From JANPLN01 sp043757265 (GTDB taxonomy: Bacteria > Bdellovibrionota > Bdellovibrionia > Bdellovibrionales > JAGQZY01), in assembly GCA_043757265.1 (NCBI GenBank), contig JAYUQP010000045.1, positions 1-64,000 of the forward strand: DNA of 64,000 nucleotides. The letters are read 5' to 3'. Shown piece by piece: positions 1 through 7,545 of this stretch. Made by a program: the position numbers and the translations under genes. The notes below the pieces were generated by a model. It did no database searches, was not told where the DNA came from, and saw nothing but the letters and a program-made list of their open reading frames with translations. Numbering within the stretch: position 1 is the first letter of the stretch; every line of letters starts with the position of its first letter.

Positions 1-718
1 ACACCATGCGCTTCACCCGTACGTGTGAGAGCACCTTCGTCAAATCGCCATTATAGCGCTCCATCAAGTTTCTAAAAATAAAACGGCTCGGTGGAGACAG
101 TTCACCTTCGATTTTGATTCTGTAATCGCCCTGCATGCCCCGATTAATTTCTTCTTCCACTTTTCCGCGTAACGCTACGGGAATAAGCAACAGGGGTTCT
201 TCGTGCATGGGGCTTGCCATACTGCGAACGTTCGCGCCTAGCAATCCGTCAAGCGATCCGGTTTCGTCCACCCATTCAAATGTATAGAGCGCGCCAGATT
301 CTGTGCGCGAGTATTTTTCTAAACCTTTTTTGAGTCTGCGACAAATGGTAGATTTTGCGCTTCCGACTGGGCCATGGAGAAGTATGACACGTTTTTCGGT
401 GCCGTAACCGAGCGACGCGGCCTTCAATACGTTCACCAATTTCATCAATGGAATGTCGAGTCCAAAAACACCATCTTTACCATCATTGTCCAAGTCATCA
501 AAAAAATGATATCTCGATATTTTCTTCTTGGTATCGATGTAGTCGGAAGACCCATGCTCCAGAATCATATCGTACATGCGTTGATAGGCATTTCTGGTGA
601 TTTTTGGCTGAAGCTTAATCATTTTTAAATAGTCGTCGAAACTACCATGCCATGTGAGGTCCTTGAAGTCTTCGCTGCCCTTCCAACCTTTTAGAATATC
701 CGTTAGGCTGATTGTCAT
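1..718 (-). CDS. prkA: PrkA-family serine protein kinase, N-terminal part
   Basis: This is the first 239 codons of a PrkA-type protein kinase; the 3' part lies beyond the left edge. PrkA proteins are cytoplasmic and have an AAA-like ATPase domain at the N-terminus and a kinase-like domain at the C-terminus. The visible part has an N-terminal segment rich in Asp and Lys, a Walker A motif (GPVGSAKST, about residues 116-124), and then a stretch containing the typical WVDETG and a long arginine-rich ATPase region. The start is the ATG at 718, with GGAGGGA just upstream on the minus strand. In other bacteria PrkA usually belongs to stress or stationary-phase operons with a YeaH-like protein and SpoVR; those partners would lie outside this window. 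The family call is firm; the substrate is unknown. Confidence 0.9.
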   Translation of the reverse strand, partial: MTISLTDILKGWKGSEDFKDLTWHGSFDDYLKMIKLQPKITRNAYQRMYDMILEHGSSDYIDTKKKISRYHFFDDLDNDGKDGVFGLDIPLMKLVNVLKAASLGYGTEKRVILLHGPVGSAKSTICRRLKKGLEKYSRTESGALYTFEWVDETGSLDGLLGANVRSMASPMHEEPLLLIPVALRGKVEEEINRGMQGDYRIKIEGELSPPSRFIFRNLMERYNGDLTKVLSHVRVKRMV

Positions 719-772
719 TATCCCTCCATGGTGTAGTTTGCAAAATTCCGACATAGACTGTCTCTTAGTCTT

Positions 773-801
773 ATTATGCACCATCTGCATTTGAGACTCA
801 A
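773..801 (-). promoter_or_regulatory. Candidate promoter of prkA
   Basis: On the minus strand TTGAGT is followed by a 17-base spacer and CATAAT, about 55 bases upstream of the prkA start codon. A GAGAC/GTCTC dyad overlaps the -35 side. It resembles a housekeeping sigma-70 promoter. Found by eye only. Confidence 0.5.
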
Positions 802-974
802 TTTTAGTCCGTATGTGTCTCGCATTTCGCTCTATCTTTAGACACTCGTCTAGGCATAAAGAAACATTGAGATTTGTTATGGTTTCCAGAAGGATTTGTT
901 ATGCAAAAAAAACCGTGTTGTAGTTTAAAGATCTGCGCACTTCAGTTTTAAGATGCCTCAATTGTTTCGCACGC

Positions 975-1598
975 TTAGAGGGTTATTTTTTCGAAGCCGT
1001 TTGGTGAAAGCCAGTCGAAGCTGACTTTTCTTTTTTTATCGATTGTATATTCCATACTGATCGACGATCGCTCGCTGTTCACTTTGAGGTTCCGCTTCGG
1101 CCCGTTTTTTTCAAGCTCCAAAAACAGATCTGCTGTTTCGCAATTTATTTTTTCTGTGTCCATGCCACGGCATTGCCAAGGTGGGGGTAACGGAAACGAT
1201 TCGGAGAAAATAGAGATAATTTGATTTGGCGAAAGTTTAGTTTTTAATAAACGTTCTAAGGCACGCGACCCGTCGTTGGACCGGTAGTCTTTCCCCTCAA
1301 CCAGATTCACAAACTGCGCTTCTTCGTGGCGCAAAATAAGAGTACCTAGCGGGATGTTAAGAATTCCATAGTTTACGTCGATTCGAAAAAGGTCAGGCTG
1401 TGATGTGGCTAAATAAAAACGAATATGATCGGTTTTGTTTTTTTTCTTATCAAAGACCTCAGCACGACCCGAAAAAAATTTCGCATTTTCTGGTGTAGTT
1501 GCCTCTTTAGGAATCGTAGCGCATGCCTGAAGAATGAGAAGACTGAGAAAACCGACAAACCACTTACTGATTCGCCGGAAGCCGACGTTGTTTATCAA
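975..1598 (-). CDS. LolB-like outer-membrane lipoprotein
   Basis: Predicted lipoprotein of 207 residues. The hydrophobic signal ends in the lipobox LQAC, and the mature part begins CATIPKE. The core has a GRAEVFDKK-type opening, followed by alternating hydrophobic strands, which fits the LolB/LolA half-barrel that receives lipoproteins at the outer membrane. I chose the TTG at 1598 because it gives a compact signal peptide; it overlaps the end of the upstream TPR gene by 35 bases, and no strong ribosome site is visible. A longer reading frame to 1691 exists but would bury the signal peptide. The TPR-LolB gene order is also common in other proteobacteria, where ispE follows; here it does not. 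The LolB assignment is an inference from size, context and fold-like pattern. Confidence 0.6.
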   Translation of the reverse strand: MINNVGFRRISKWFVGFLSLLILQACATIPKEATTPENAKFFSGRAEVFDKKKNKTDHIRFYLATSQPDLFRIDVNYGILNIPLGTLILRHEEAQFVNLVEGKDYRSNDGSRALERLLKTKLSPNQIISIFSESFPLPPPWQCRGMDTEKINCETADLFLELEKNGPKRNLKVNSERSSISMEYTIDKKRKVSFDWLSPNGFEKITL

Positions 1599-3396
1599 TA
1601 CGTTTTTCGGTTTGTATACGCTGTTCAACTGTATCAATTTTTGCTCGAATCTTTTGTGCATTGCTTGCATCTTTTTCAAATTCCGCTGCACGGTTGTACA
1701 TCTCGCGCGCTTTGTGTGGCATTTCTACTCGGAAGTAAACATCTCCTAAGTGCTCAGCAATGATACTCTCTTTGGCTTCGATTTGGTGGGCTTTTTCGAG
1801 GGTTTTCACTGCTTCATCAAGTCGGTTTTGTTTGAACAAAACCCATCCTAATGTGTCTAAGATAAAACCGTCATTAGGACGCAGAGACAAGGCTCGGCGC
1901 GCCAGTTTTTCGGCGGTTTCTAAATTCTTAGTTTTATCTGCGTACAAATAAGCAAGATAGTTAAGTCCTTCAACGTGGTTCTTATCAACCTCGAGCAGGC
2001 GCTCCATCTTTTCGACAGTCTTATCGGATTGCCCAAGCTGGTCATACACCGATCCCAGCTGGTAGATAATCTGTGTATCAGCAGGAAATTTTGCAAAACC
2101 TTTTTCTAGCAAAGTTTTGGCTTCGTCGTATTGTTTTTGATTTTCCAAAAACGATCCATACAGTGCGAAAATCTTGGCATTGTCATCGAGGAATTCGATA
2201 TGACTTTCAAGAAGTGAAATCGCAGCTTTGGAATTATTTAACAGTTTATAGAGATATGCCATATGCATGACTGAGTCGGCGAAGTATTTGCTCGACTTTG
2301 GAATTTCTTTGAACTGTTGAATAGCTGCTGGGAAATCTTTAATTTCTTCGTAAACGGCACCAAGATAGAATCTTACACGATCCGATTCTGGCGTTTGGTG
2401 TAAAATGCCTTCGAGGAGAGGGATTGCCTCTTTGAAGTTTTTCTTATCGACCAGAATAAATGCCATTTTCAATTGCGCATTAAGATTGCCCTGATCTAGC
2501 TCGTTGATGGTTTTGAGCTGCTCAAATGCTTTGTCGTAATCTTCTTTTGTTAAATACGCCTGAACTAAACTTTCGGCGATAGATACTTCGGGCCCATGCT
2601 GTTTTTGATAAGATTCGTAAAGAGCAATGGCTTTTTCCATTTGATTGCGTTTTTCGTAAATAGAACCAAGCTCAACAACACTTTGTACAAAGTCTTGCTC
2701 ATAGCGAAGCGACGTTTTAAACGCAGTCTCTGCGTTTGCCATAGCAGCTGGTGTTTTTTTCATCAGATAGGTTTTTCCTAAATAGTACCAAACGATATGT
2801 GACTTTTTGTTTTTCCGGGCAAGCCCCTCAAAGTACAAGGCGGCTTTATCGATTTTACTTTCATCAAGATAAGTGGCGCCCAATAAGATTTGCGCCTCCT
2901 GATTGTTGGGATCCAGAACTAAGAGTTCTTCGTAGCCTTTTCGTGCCTTGTCATGGAACCCCAAAACCGAATTTAAGCTGGCCTGTAGAATGCGCGCGTC
3001 TGCAAAGTCCTTTTTGATCTTTATTGCCTCTTCGCAATGTTCAAGGGCCTGGCCAACCATACCGGCTCGAACATATTCGCTGGCTAACCGAAAATGACTT
3101 CGAAAAGAGCGCTTATCGTGCACGATACTTAACTTGTAGCTCTCGATCGCTTTAGCCCACTCGCCCTGCATGCTATACGATTCGGCAACGGTAAAATGGT
3201 AATCGGCATCGCTTTGATTTTGTACATTTTGCATTTCTTCATGCTTTGCTGGTGGGGAAAGGCTTGCGGGCGCATCCCCTTTTATGTTGTAGGCTTCACT
3301 CTTAAAAAGTCCTGGAGATGACGAAACTTCCCACGAGGCACATCCGGAGACACCCAAAAACAACATTGCAATTCTCATTACGATATTTAGACGCAT
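1564..3396 (-). CDS. TPR-repeat lipoprotein
   Basis: Large lipoprotein of about 610 residues built almost entirely of tetratricopeptide repeats. The N-terminus has a short hydrophobic signal with lipobox GVSGC followed by ASWE, so it is probably outer-membrane anchored and faces the periplasm. From about residue 60 to the end there are at least twelve TPR-like helical pairs (for example the repeats around NDGFILDTLGWVLFKQ near the C-terminus). The start at 3396 is preferred over the longer one at 3408 because GGGAG lies five bases before it. It is followed by, and overlaps, the LolB-like gene, suggesting translational coupling. TPR proteins act as scaffolds; no specific partner can be read from the sequence. 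Confidence 0.8.
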   Translation of the reverse strand: MRLNIVMRIAMLFLGVSGCASWEVSSSPGLFKSEAYNIKGDAPASLSPPAKHEEMQNVQNQSDADYHFTVAESYSMQGEWAKAIESYKLSIVHDKRSFRSHFRLASEYVRAGMVGQALEHCEEAIKIKKDFADARILQASLNSVLGFHDKARKGYEELLVLDPNNQEAQILLGATYLDESKIDKAALYFEGLARKNKKSHIVWYYLGKTYLMKKTPAAMANAETAFKTSLRYEQDFVQSVVELGSIYEKRNQMEKAIALYESYQKQHGPEVSIAESLVQAYLTKEDYDKAFEQLKTINELDQGNLNAQLKMAFILVDKKNFKEAIPLLEGILHQTPESDRVRFYLGAVYEEIKDFPAAIQQFKEIPKSSKYFADSVMHMAYLYKLLNNSKAAISLLESHIEFLDDNAKIFALYGSFLENQKQYDEAKTLLEKGFAKFPADTQIIYQLGSVYDQLGQSDKTVEKMERLLEVDKNHVEGLNYLAYLYADKTKNLETAEKLARRALSLRPNDGFILDTLGWVLFKQNRLDEAVKTLEKAHQIEAKESIIAEHLGDVYFRVEMPHKAREMYNRAAEFEKDASNAQKIRAKIDTVEQRIQTEKRIDKQRRLPANQ

Positions 3397-3599
3397 TACG
3401 TCTCCCATGCTGATGTATCGGAGCCGAAAGCACTTAAATTGAGCGTTTTACAAAGTTCTGAACTTAAGTACAGTCTTGTTTTTTGTAGTGATTACAATGG
3501 TTTATGGGTTATATAAGCAAATCTTCGTGCTCAATTTGCTATCTAAATAGGCGCTTATTTTTCGGACAAATTGTTAGATTTGCTTGATTATTCGACTGC

Positions 3600-3628
3600 T
3601 TGACAACACATGTCGGCACCTCTATGTT
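3600..3628 (+). promoter_or_regulatory. Candidate promoter of phaR-like gene
   Basis: TTGACA, a 17-base spacer and TATGTT lie about 50 bases before the start codon at 3681. A strong ribosome site (GGGAGGA) follows. The -35 box is perfect and the -10 box moderate. Confidence 0.5.
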
Positions 3629-3680
3629 CGCGCTGTGCTATAGAATTTTAACTCGTTTTTAGTCGAGATGGGAGGACCCT

Positions 3681-4205
3681 ATGTTAAATACAACACAGGA
3701 TAAAAAAGTGAAGATTATTAAAAGATACCAAAACCGGAAGCTTTATGACACTCAGCAAAGCTGCTATGTGACGCTCGACGATATCGCTAAAATGATACGT
3801 TCTGACGAAGAGGTTATGGTTATTGATAACAAAACCAAAAACGATATTACGGCTGCAACTTTGACGCAGATCATTTTTGAATCGGAAAAAAAGGCTTCTC
3901 AATATGCCCCGCTTTTCACGCTTCGCGAAATTATCCAGTACGCAAACGGTAGTATTTCTAGCTATCTTGCAAAATTGGGTGCTTTTCCAAAAGAATACAT
4001 TGTAAAGGCCGCTCAGCCATCAACTTCGAAATCAACTCAACAGGAGTCGGTGATCGACAAGGCAGCGCAATCTTACGATACTGTTAAGCAATCCATTGAA
4101 AACCGAATTGCCCAGGCAGCAACTCAGGAAAACACAAATGGCTACACAACGCTTCCAGTACCAGAAGAAACGCCAAGTTTGCCAAATCCAAACAATAAGT
4201 TTTAA
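3681..4205 (+). CDS. phaR: PhaR-type polyhydroxyalkanoate accumulation regulator
   Basis: Protein of 174 residues whose first 65 residues match the DNA-binding domain of the PHB/PHA accumulation regulator family. Key signature parts are IIKRYQNRKLYDT, YVTLDDIAKMI and the ending DITAATLTQIIFE. This domain binds DNA and, in PHA producers, also senses polymer granules. The C-terminal 80 residues are rich in Ser, Thr, Gln and Pro, and probably form a flexible tail. No PHA synthase, phasin or depolymerase gene is near, so its target cannot be told from context. It is monocistronic, with its own promoter and terminator. The domain call is certain; the link to PHA is family knowledge only. Confidence 0.9.
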   Translation: MLNTTQDKKVKIIKRYQNRKLYDTQQSCYVTLDDIAKMIRSDEEVMVIDNKTKNDITAATLTQIIFESEKKASQYAPLFTLREIIQYANGSISSYLAKLGAFPKEYIVKAAQPSTSKSTQQESVIDKAAQSYDTVKQSIENRIAQAATQENTNGYTTLPVPEETPSLPNPNNKF

Positions 4206-4237
4206 TTAGTACGAACTACTGATTCAGATTTCATAAA

Positions 4238-4262
4238 ACCCGCTGTCTGCGGGTTTTTTTTT
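4238..4262. terminator. Bidirectional intrinsic terminator
   Basis: A six-base-pair stem ACCCGC/GCGGGT with a five-base loop is followed by a run of nine T on the plus strand and by TTTTA on the minus strand. It sits between the convergent phaR gene and the lipoprotein gene at 4266. Confidence 0.9.
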
Positions 4263-4265
4263 GCT

Positions 4266-4838
4266 TTACGGTCTGGTTAGTTCTTCGATTTGGGCATCTG
4301 CACTGTCTGTTACGTTTCTCGATTGAAGCTTTACACTTTTTTCGTTGATCAAATTTGCCTGAAATTCCATGGTAAACTTCGAACTAAAGCCCGCATGGTC
4401 CACCATGGCCGTTTTAGACCACTTATTACCCTCCAACGTATCCTCTCCGACCTTTAGGCAGTTTGCCTTGAGGACAAATGGATTTTTATCGCATTGAAAG
4501 GTGGAGCTCCCTCCGGCGAAAATTCTGCCACAGTTTTTGTCACTAAAAGATCTCACGTAGAACACAACTTTGTTTTCTTGAAAAAGATATGAACTCTGTA
4601 AACTTTTGTAAGGTGATTTATTTATCTTCTGTCCCACTTCATTAACAACCCTGCGGCAAAGTCCTGCCCACTCAACGTTCAAGGGTGACACCATGGAATA
4701 CTGCTGAGGCTGTTCTTTTGATTTTCTGCCTGTCTCTACATCAGTGTTGGAAGTAGCCGACCCCTCGGTGTATGGAGTCGAGTTGGAGATACATGCAGTA
4801 AGTAACAAAGCGGCAATCAACATTTGGGCGATTTTCAA
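4266..4838 (-). CDS. Hypothetical lipoprotein
   Basis: Small lipoprotein of about 190 residues with signal peptide and lipobox LLTAC followed by ISNS. The first ATG (4844) directly abuts AAAGGAG and leaves no spacing. The in-frame TTG at 4838 has a good six-base spacing and is therefore the preferred start. Four Cys in the mature part (in GLCRRV, DKNCGR, FQCDKN, KANCLK) may form two disulfides. I recognise no family. It follows the COG3014/LpoB pair on the same strand, with a gap of about 50 bases, so it may be co-transcribed and act in the same envelope process. That is only an inference. Confidence 0.7.
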   Translation of the reverse strand: MKIAQMLIAALLLTACISNSTPYTEGSATSNTDVETGRKSKEQPQQYSMVSPLNVEWAGLCRRVVNEVGQKINKSPYKSLQSSYLFQENKVVFYVRSFSDKNCGRIFAGGSSTFQCDKNPFVLKANCLKVGEDTLEGNKWSKTAMVDHAGFSSKFTMEFQANLINEKSVKLQSRNVTDSADAQIEELTRP

Positions 4839-4891
4839 AAACATCTCCTTTAAAATTTTATTGAAGGTGAGCGCAAGGGTGCGTGGACAAC

Positions 4892-6130
4892 CTAATAAGC
4901 GCGCTGAGTGATAAAACTTTTTTTATTAGCTGCGATGGTTACTTCGCCTTCCCAAACAACTTGCGATGAGTTGTAGGCCTGCACCTTTATCTGATGTTTC
5001 CCCGGCGATAAGTACATTCGTGCGACCTGAAAGCTCGACGGCAATGTGGACCATTGACGAAGATCTGCCGTATCTAAAGCATCAAAAACAAAAGTGGCCA
5101 GTGCTGCCACCTGCAGCGCCGAACTCTTTTCGTTCCTGCGCGCGGTCTCGCGAACAGCTATCCGACTGGCCTGGCGAGCGAGTGCCCGCGCGACAAGCTT
5201 TCCAAATATAGCTTCCATTGTCTGAATAGAAACCAAATCTAAATCGTAAACTTTTTCAGAATGAGCTGTGTTTTCGCCAATCACTATATTTACCGAACCG
5301 ATGGACTTCGGCACTGGCACCATCATCGGGAAAGTTCTATTGTCTGGACGGGTCTGCTTGCGTGCGATCCATCCCTGTTGAAAAATAAAAACAAATTCAC
5401 CTTTACCCTTAATATTTTTGGCATCAAGATTTTTAGCAATTTGTGGGTATTTTTTTTGGTACTTTTGGAAATCTGTCTCTCGCCCGGACCGTTTCGCAGA
5501 TTGCAGCACATCTCGCTTTATCACATCCACTTCAGGAGCCATTTCATGAGCTTTTGCGTAAAGAACAAAGGCATTGTCCCAATCGCCTTGCGCCTCCCAA
5601 AGCAATCCGGCTAAGTAAGCGGCAAATGAAGCCTGTCGTTTCTTGGTGTCTGAGTCCATCTCGGTAGATAGCTTGTTCAATTTTTCATTGAGTCTGCGCG
5701 CCATCACCTGGGCGTTGTCATAATCGCCTAGCATAAGATAGTTGAGAGCCCGATACACTGTAATGAGAACAAACTCAAAGATTTCAGCTTTAAATTGTAC
5801 AAGCCCTTCTTGCACTATCATTGCACCTGTCTCGCGAGAAACACTGGTGTAGTCGTTGAGTTCCGCTCGCTTCTCGGCTTCTGCAAAAGCTTTGTTACTT
5901 TCTTCGTAACGTCCTGCCTGGTGAAGTGCAGTGGCGTACTCCAGTAAATACGCAAGTTGGTCGCCTTCAGCACTTTCGTATTTGTCTTTGAAGGCCTTGA
6001 TTGCCGTGTCGTACTGCCCAGCCTGCATAGAATCCCGCGCGCTAGAAACGTAATTCTGATACGAGGCACACCCTAAAATATAAAAGGCGCTTAGCAGAAG
6101 TAAGCGCCCCAAAAGTTTATTTAACGACAT
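4892..6130 (-). CDS. COG3014-type TPR lipoprotein, LpoB neighbour
   Basis: Lipoprotein of 412 residues. Signal peptide with lipobox ILGC followed by ASYQ. The N-terminal half (about 30-210) consists of TPR-like helices (GQYDTAIKAF, AGRYEESNKAF, LGDYDNAQVMARRLNEK, QGDWDNAFVLYAKAHEM). The C-terminal half contains the family-typical GEFVFIFQQGWIARKQ stretch and a small beta domain ending near the C-terminus. This architecture corresponds to the uncharacterised COG3014 family, which in many gammaproteobacteria is encoded beside LpoB. The ATG lies three bases after the LpoB stop codon, so translation is probably coupled. It is likely to act with LpoB at the outer membrane to regulate peptidoglycan synthesis; that role is inferred from context. 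Confidence 0.8.
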   Translation of the reverse strand: MSLNKLLGRLLLLSAFYILGCASYQNYVSSARDSMQAGQYDTAIKAFKDKYESAEGDQLAYLLEYATALHQAGRYEESNKAFAEAEKRAELNDYTSVSRETGAMIVQEGLVQFKAEIFEFVLITVYRALNYLMLGDYDNAQVMARRLNEKLNKLSTEMDSDTKKRQASFAAYLAGLLWEAQGDWDNAFVLYAKAHEMAPEVDVIKRDVLQSAKRSGRETDFQKYQKKYPQIAKNLDAKNIKGKGEFVFIFQQGWIARKQTRPDNRTFPMMVPVPKSIGSVNIVIGENTAHSEKVYDLDLVSIQTMEAIFGKLVARALARQASRIAVRETARRNEKSSALQVAALATFVFDALDTADLRQWSTLPSSFQVARMYLSPGKHQIKVQAYNSSQVVWEGEVTIAANKKSFITQRAY

Positions 6131-6133
6131 CCA

Positions 6134-6730
6134 TTAAATGCCAACGCGGCGTTTTTTAAATTTCTTACGAATCTCTTTTTGATCAGCCCACTCGTGTTCG
6201 CTTGTCTTAAGATTTGTCAGCATCAAAGTGAGTTTGTAGTAAACCGTCTTTTCTTTACCAACTTCCTTCACGATGGAATCCAAGCGGCCGTTGATGATGT
6301 AGTCAGCGCCCGATTGTCCGCCTGGGCCTTTTTTAGTTTCACCTGAAACCATACCGGAGTTTTGATACTCGTATTCGTCGGCGATGTCTTGGCGAGCTTC
6401 TTTATCGAGAAAACGAACCTTGCCCGAAGACATAAGATCCACCTTCACCATATCCATAACGTTTTGCCCATCAATGACTTCGGCTGTTTTATTTTGCAAT
6501 TTAGTTACCATGACAAGTGGTGGTCGCTTGGCTTCAGCGATGGTGCGATTTTTTAACAAACTAGCGACCAGTTCGTTTACTGCTTTTTGCATGTCAGTTT
6601 CTGACCACAAATCATCCAGCAGGTTTTCGTTGTTTACGTCATCGTAGGCACCTTTTGAAAATTGGCGCGTACCGCAACCTTGTAAAAAGAGCATGCTCGA
6701 AACAAGTGCGATCAATAAAATAGATCTCAT
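6134..6730 (-). CDS. lpoB: Penicillin-binding protein activator LpoB
   Basis: Outer-membrane lipoprotein of 198 residues with lipobox LQGC followed by GTRQ. The body shows LpoB family features: a helix of the type DMQKAVNELVASLL, RPPLVMVTKLQNKT, the VKVDLMSSGKVRF strand-helix, and a C-terminal sheet with ADYIINGRLDSIVKE. LpoB reaches through the periplasm to stimulate class A penicillin-binding proteins. A class A enzyme (PBP1A) is encoded at 27394. The start at 6730 is chosen because GGAGG lies six bases upstream; the frame could extend to 6763, but that would add a useless N-terminal tail before the signal peptide. It is the first gene of a probable operon with the COG3014-type gene. Confidence 0.85.
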   Translation of the reverse strand: MRSILLIALVSSMLFLQGCGTRQFSKGAYDDVNNENLLDDLWSETDMQKAVNELVASLLKNRTIAEAKRPPLVMVTKLQNKTAEVIDGQNVMDMVKVDLMSSGKVRFLDKEARQDIADEYEYQNSGMVSGETKKGPGGQSGADYIINGRLDSIVKEVGKEKTVYYKLTLMLTNLKTSEHEWADQKEIRKKFKKRRVGI

Positions 6731-6849
6731 TAGAACCTCCATTGGTATGGCTAAAGCTATCAACTTATTTGTGAATTGCGAACTTATTTTACGGTCGACC
6801 CGTTGAGTAGAGGTGACAGAGGTGCAAGTCGGTCGTGTTTTGCTGCCGT

Positions 6850-6893
6850 TGGTGCCGGCACCATGTTGTCGTCCTGAGCGCAGCGAAGGATCT
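6850..6893 (+). repeat. Palindrome plus REP-like repeat copy 1
   Basis: A perfect 14-base palindrome (TGGTGCCGGCACCA, 6850-6863) is followed by a slightly diverged copy of the 26-base REP-like repeat (6870-6893, beginning CGTCCTGAGCGCAGCG). Two closer copies are at 47565 and 57544, in the same orientation. The repeat itself is an imperfect stem-loop (ATCCT...AGGAT in the other copies). The 233-base gap between lpoB and the next gene holds nothing else I can recognise. Confidence 0.7.
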
Positions 6894-6963
6894 GACTTAC
6901 TTAAGTTCTACAAAATGGGCTTTGGAATTTTATCACTGAATTTAGGCATCAGTATTCTACTGG

Positions 6964-7539
6964 CTAATACTCTTCGTCGCCTTCCATGCTGTCCACATCG
7001 ATGACGGGATTGGATTTGATGACTGCCTGTTCTGGTTCGATTTTTTGAACTTTTACGACTTCTAGTTTTTCGTTGAGCTCCACTGCATAGCCCATGGATA
7101 GTGCCTTCTTTTTGTACTCCTCGGCAAATTGTCGCTTTTGCATAGCGTTCATCTGTGCCGATCTCTGGTCGTTCAAAAGTCGTTGATTGATCTTGTTCTC
7201 CAAGCTTTCAACAGCCATTCCCTTAAAATCACTTTCGGCGATGTCTTTTGCCGCGGAGCCGACAGAGGCTTCTAATCGCAAACCCTCTTCCTGATGACTT
7301 GCGTTTCCAGACGGTTGATAGCCCTCGTTGATTTGCGGCGCCTGTTGAAAGTTTTCAATGTGGACCTTTTCGCGCTGAAGCTTCGATTTAGTCTGTTCTT
7401 GTTTGCGAACCTTGTCGACTTCGCCGTAGGTGACGGTAGATCGTTCTTTGGGAGGTGGGTTACCACTGATAAATACGACCGCACTGACGATCAATAAAAC
7501 TCCACCACCAATAAGATAATTAAGCTTATTTCTTTCCAT
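6964..7539 (-). CDS. Membrane-anchored coiled-coil protein, unknown
   Basis: Protein of 191 residues with one N-terminal transmembrane segment (about residues 8-25, YLIGGGVLLIVSAVVFISG). A hydrophilic, Gln-, Lys- and Glu-rich periplasmic part follows, predicted helical (for example SLENKINQRLLNDQRSAQMN), and the end is acidic (SMEGDEEY). No family recognised. It begins six bases after the stop of the histidine kinase gene, so it is the last gene of the mreB-kinase transcript. Its periplasmic location and position near mreB suggest a role in the envelope, but nothing more can be said. Confidence 0.7.
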   Translation of the reverse strand: MERNKLNYLIGGGVLLIVSAVVFISGNPPPKERSTVTYGEVDKVRKQEQTKSKLQREKVHIENFQQAPQINEGYQPSGNASHQEEGLRLEASVGSAAKDIAESDFKGMAVESLENKINQRLLNDQRSAQMNAMQKRQFAEEYKKKALSMGYAVELNEKLEVVKVQKIEPEQAVIKSNPVIDVDSMEGDEEY

Positions 7540-7545
7540 ACACGC

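Noticed and set aside
1425..1763. 112-residue plus-strand frame over the LolB-like gene
   Set aside because: No ribosome site; opposite strand has a lipobox and coupled operon.
7254..7497. Short plus-strand frames inside the 6964-7539 gene
   Set aside because: Unsupported by start sites; the membrane-anchored protein frame is better.
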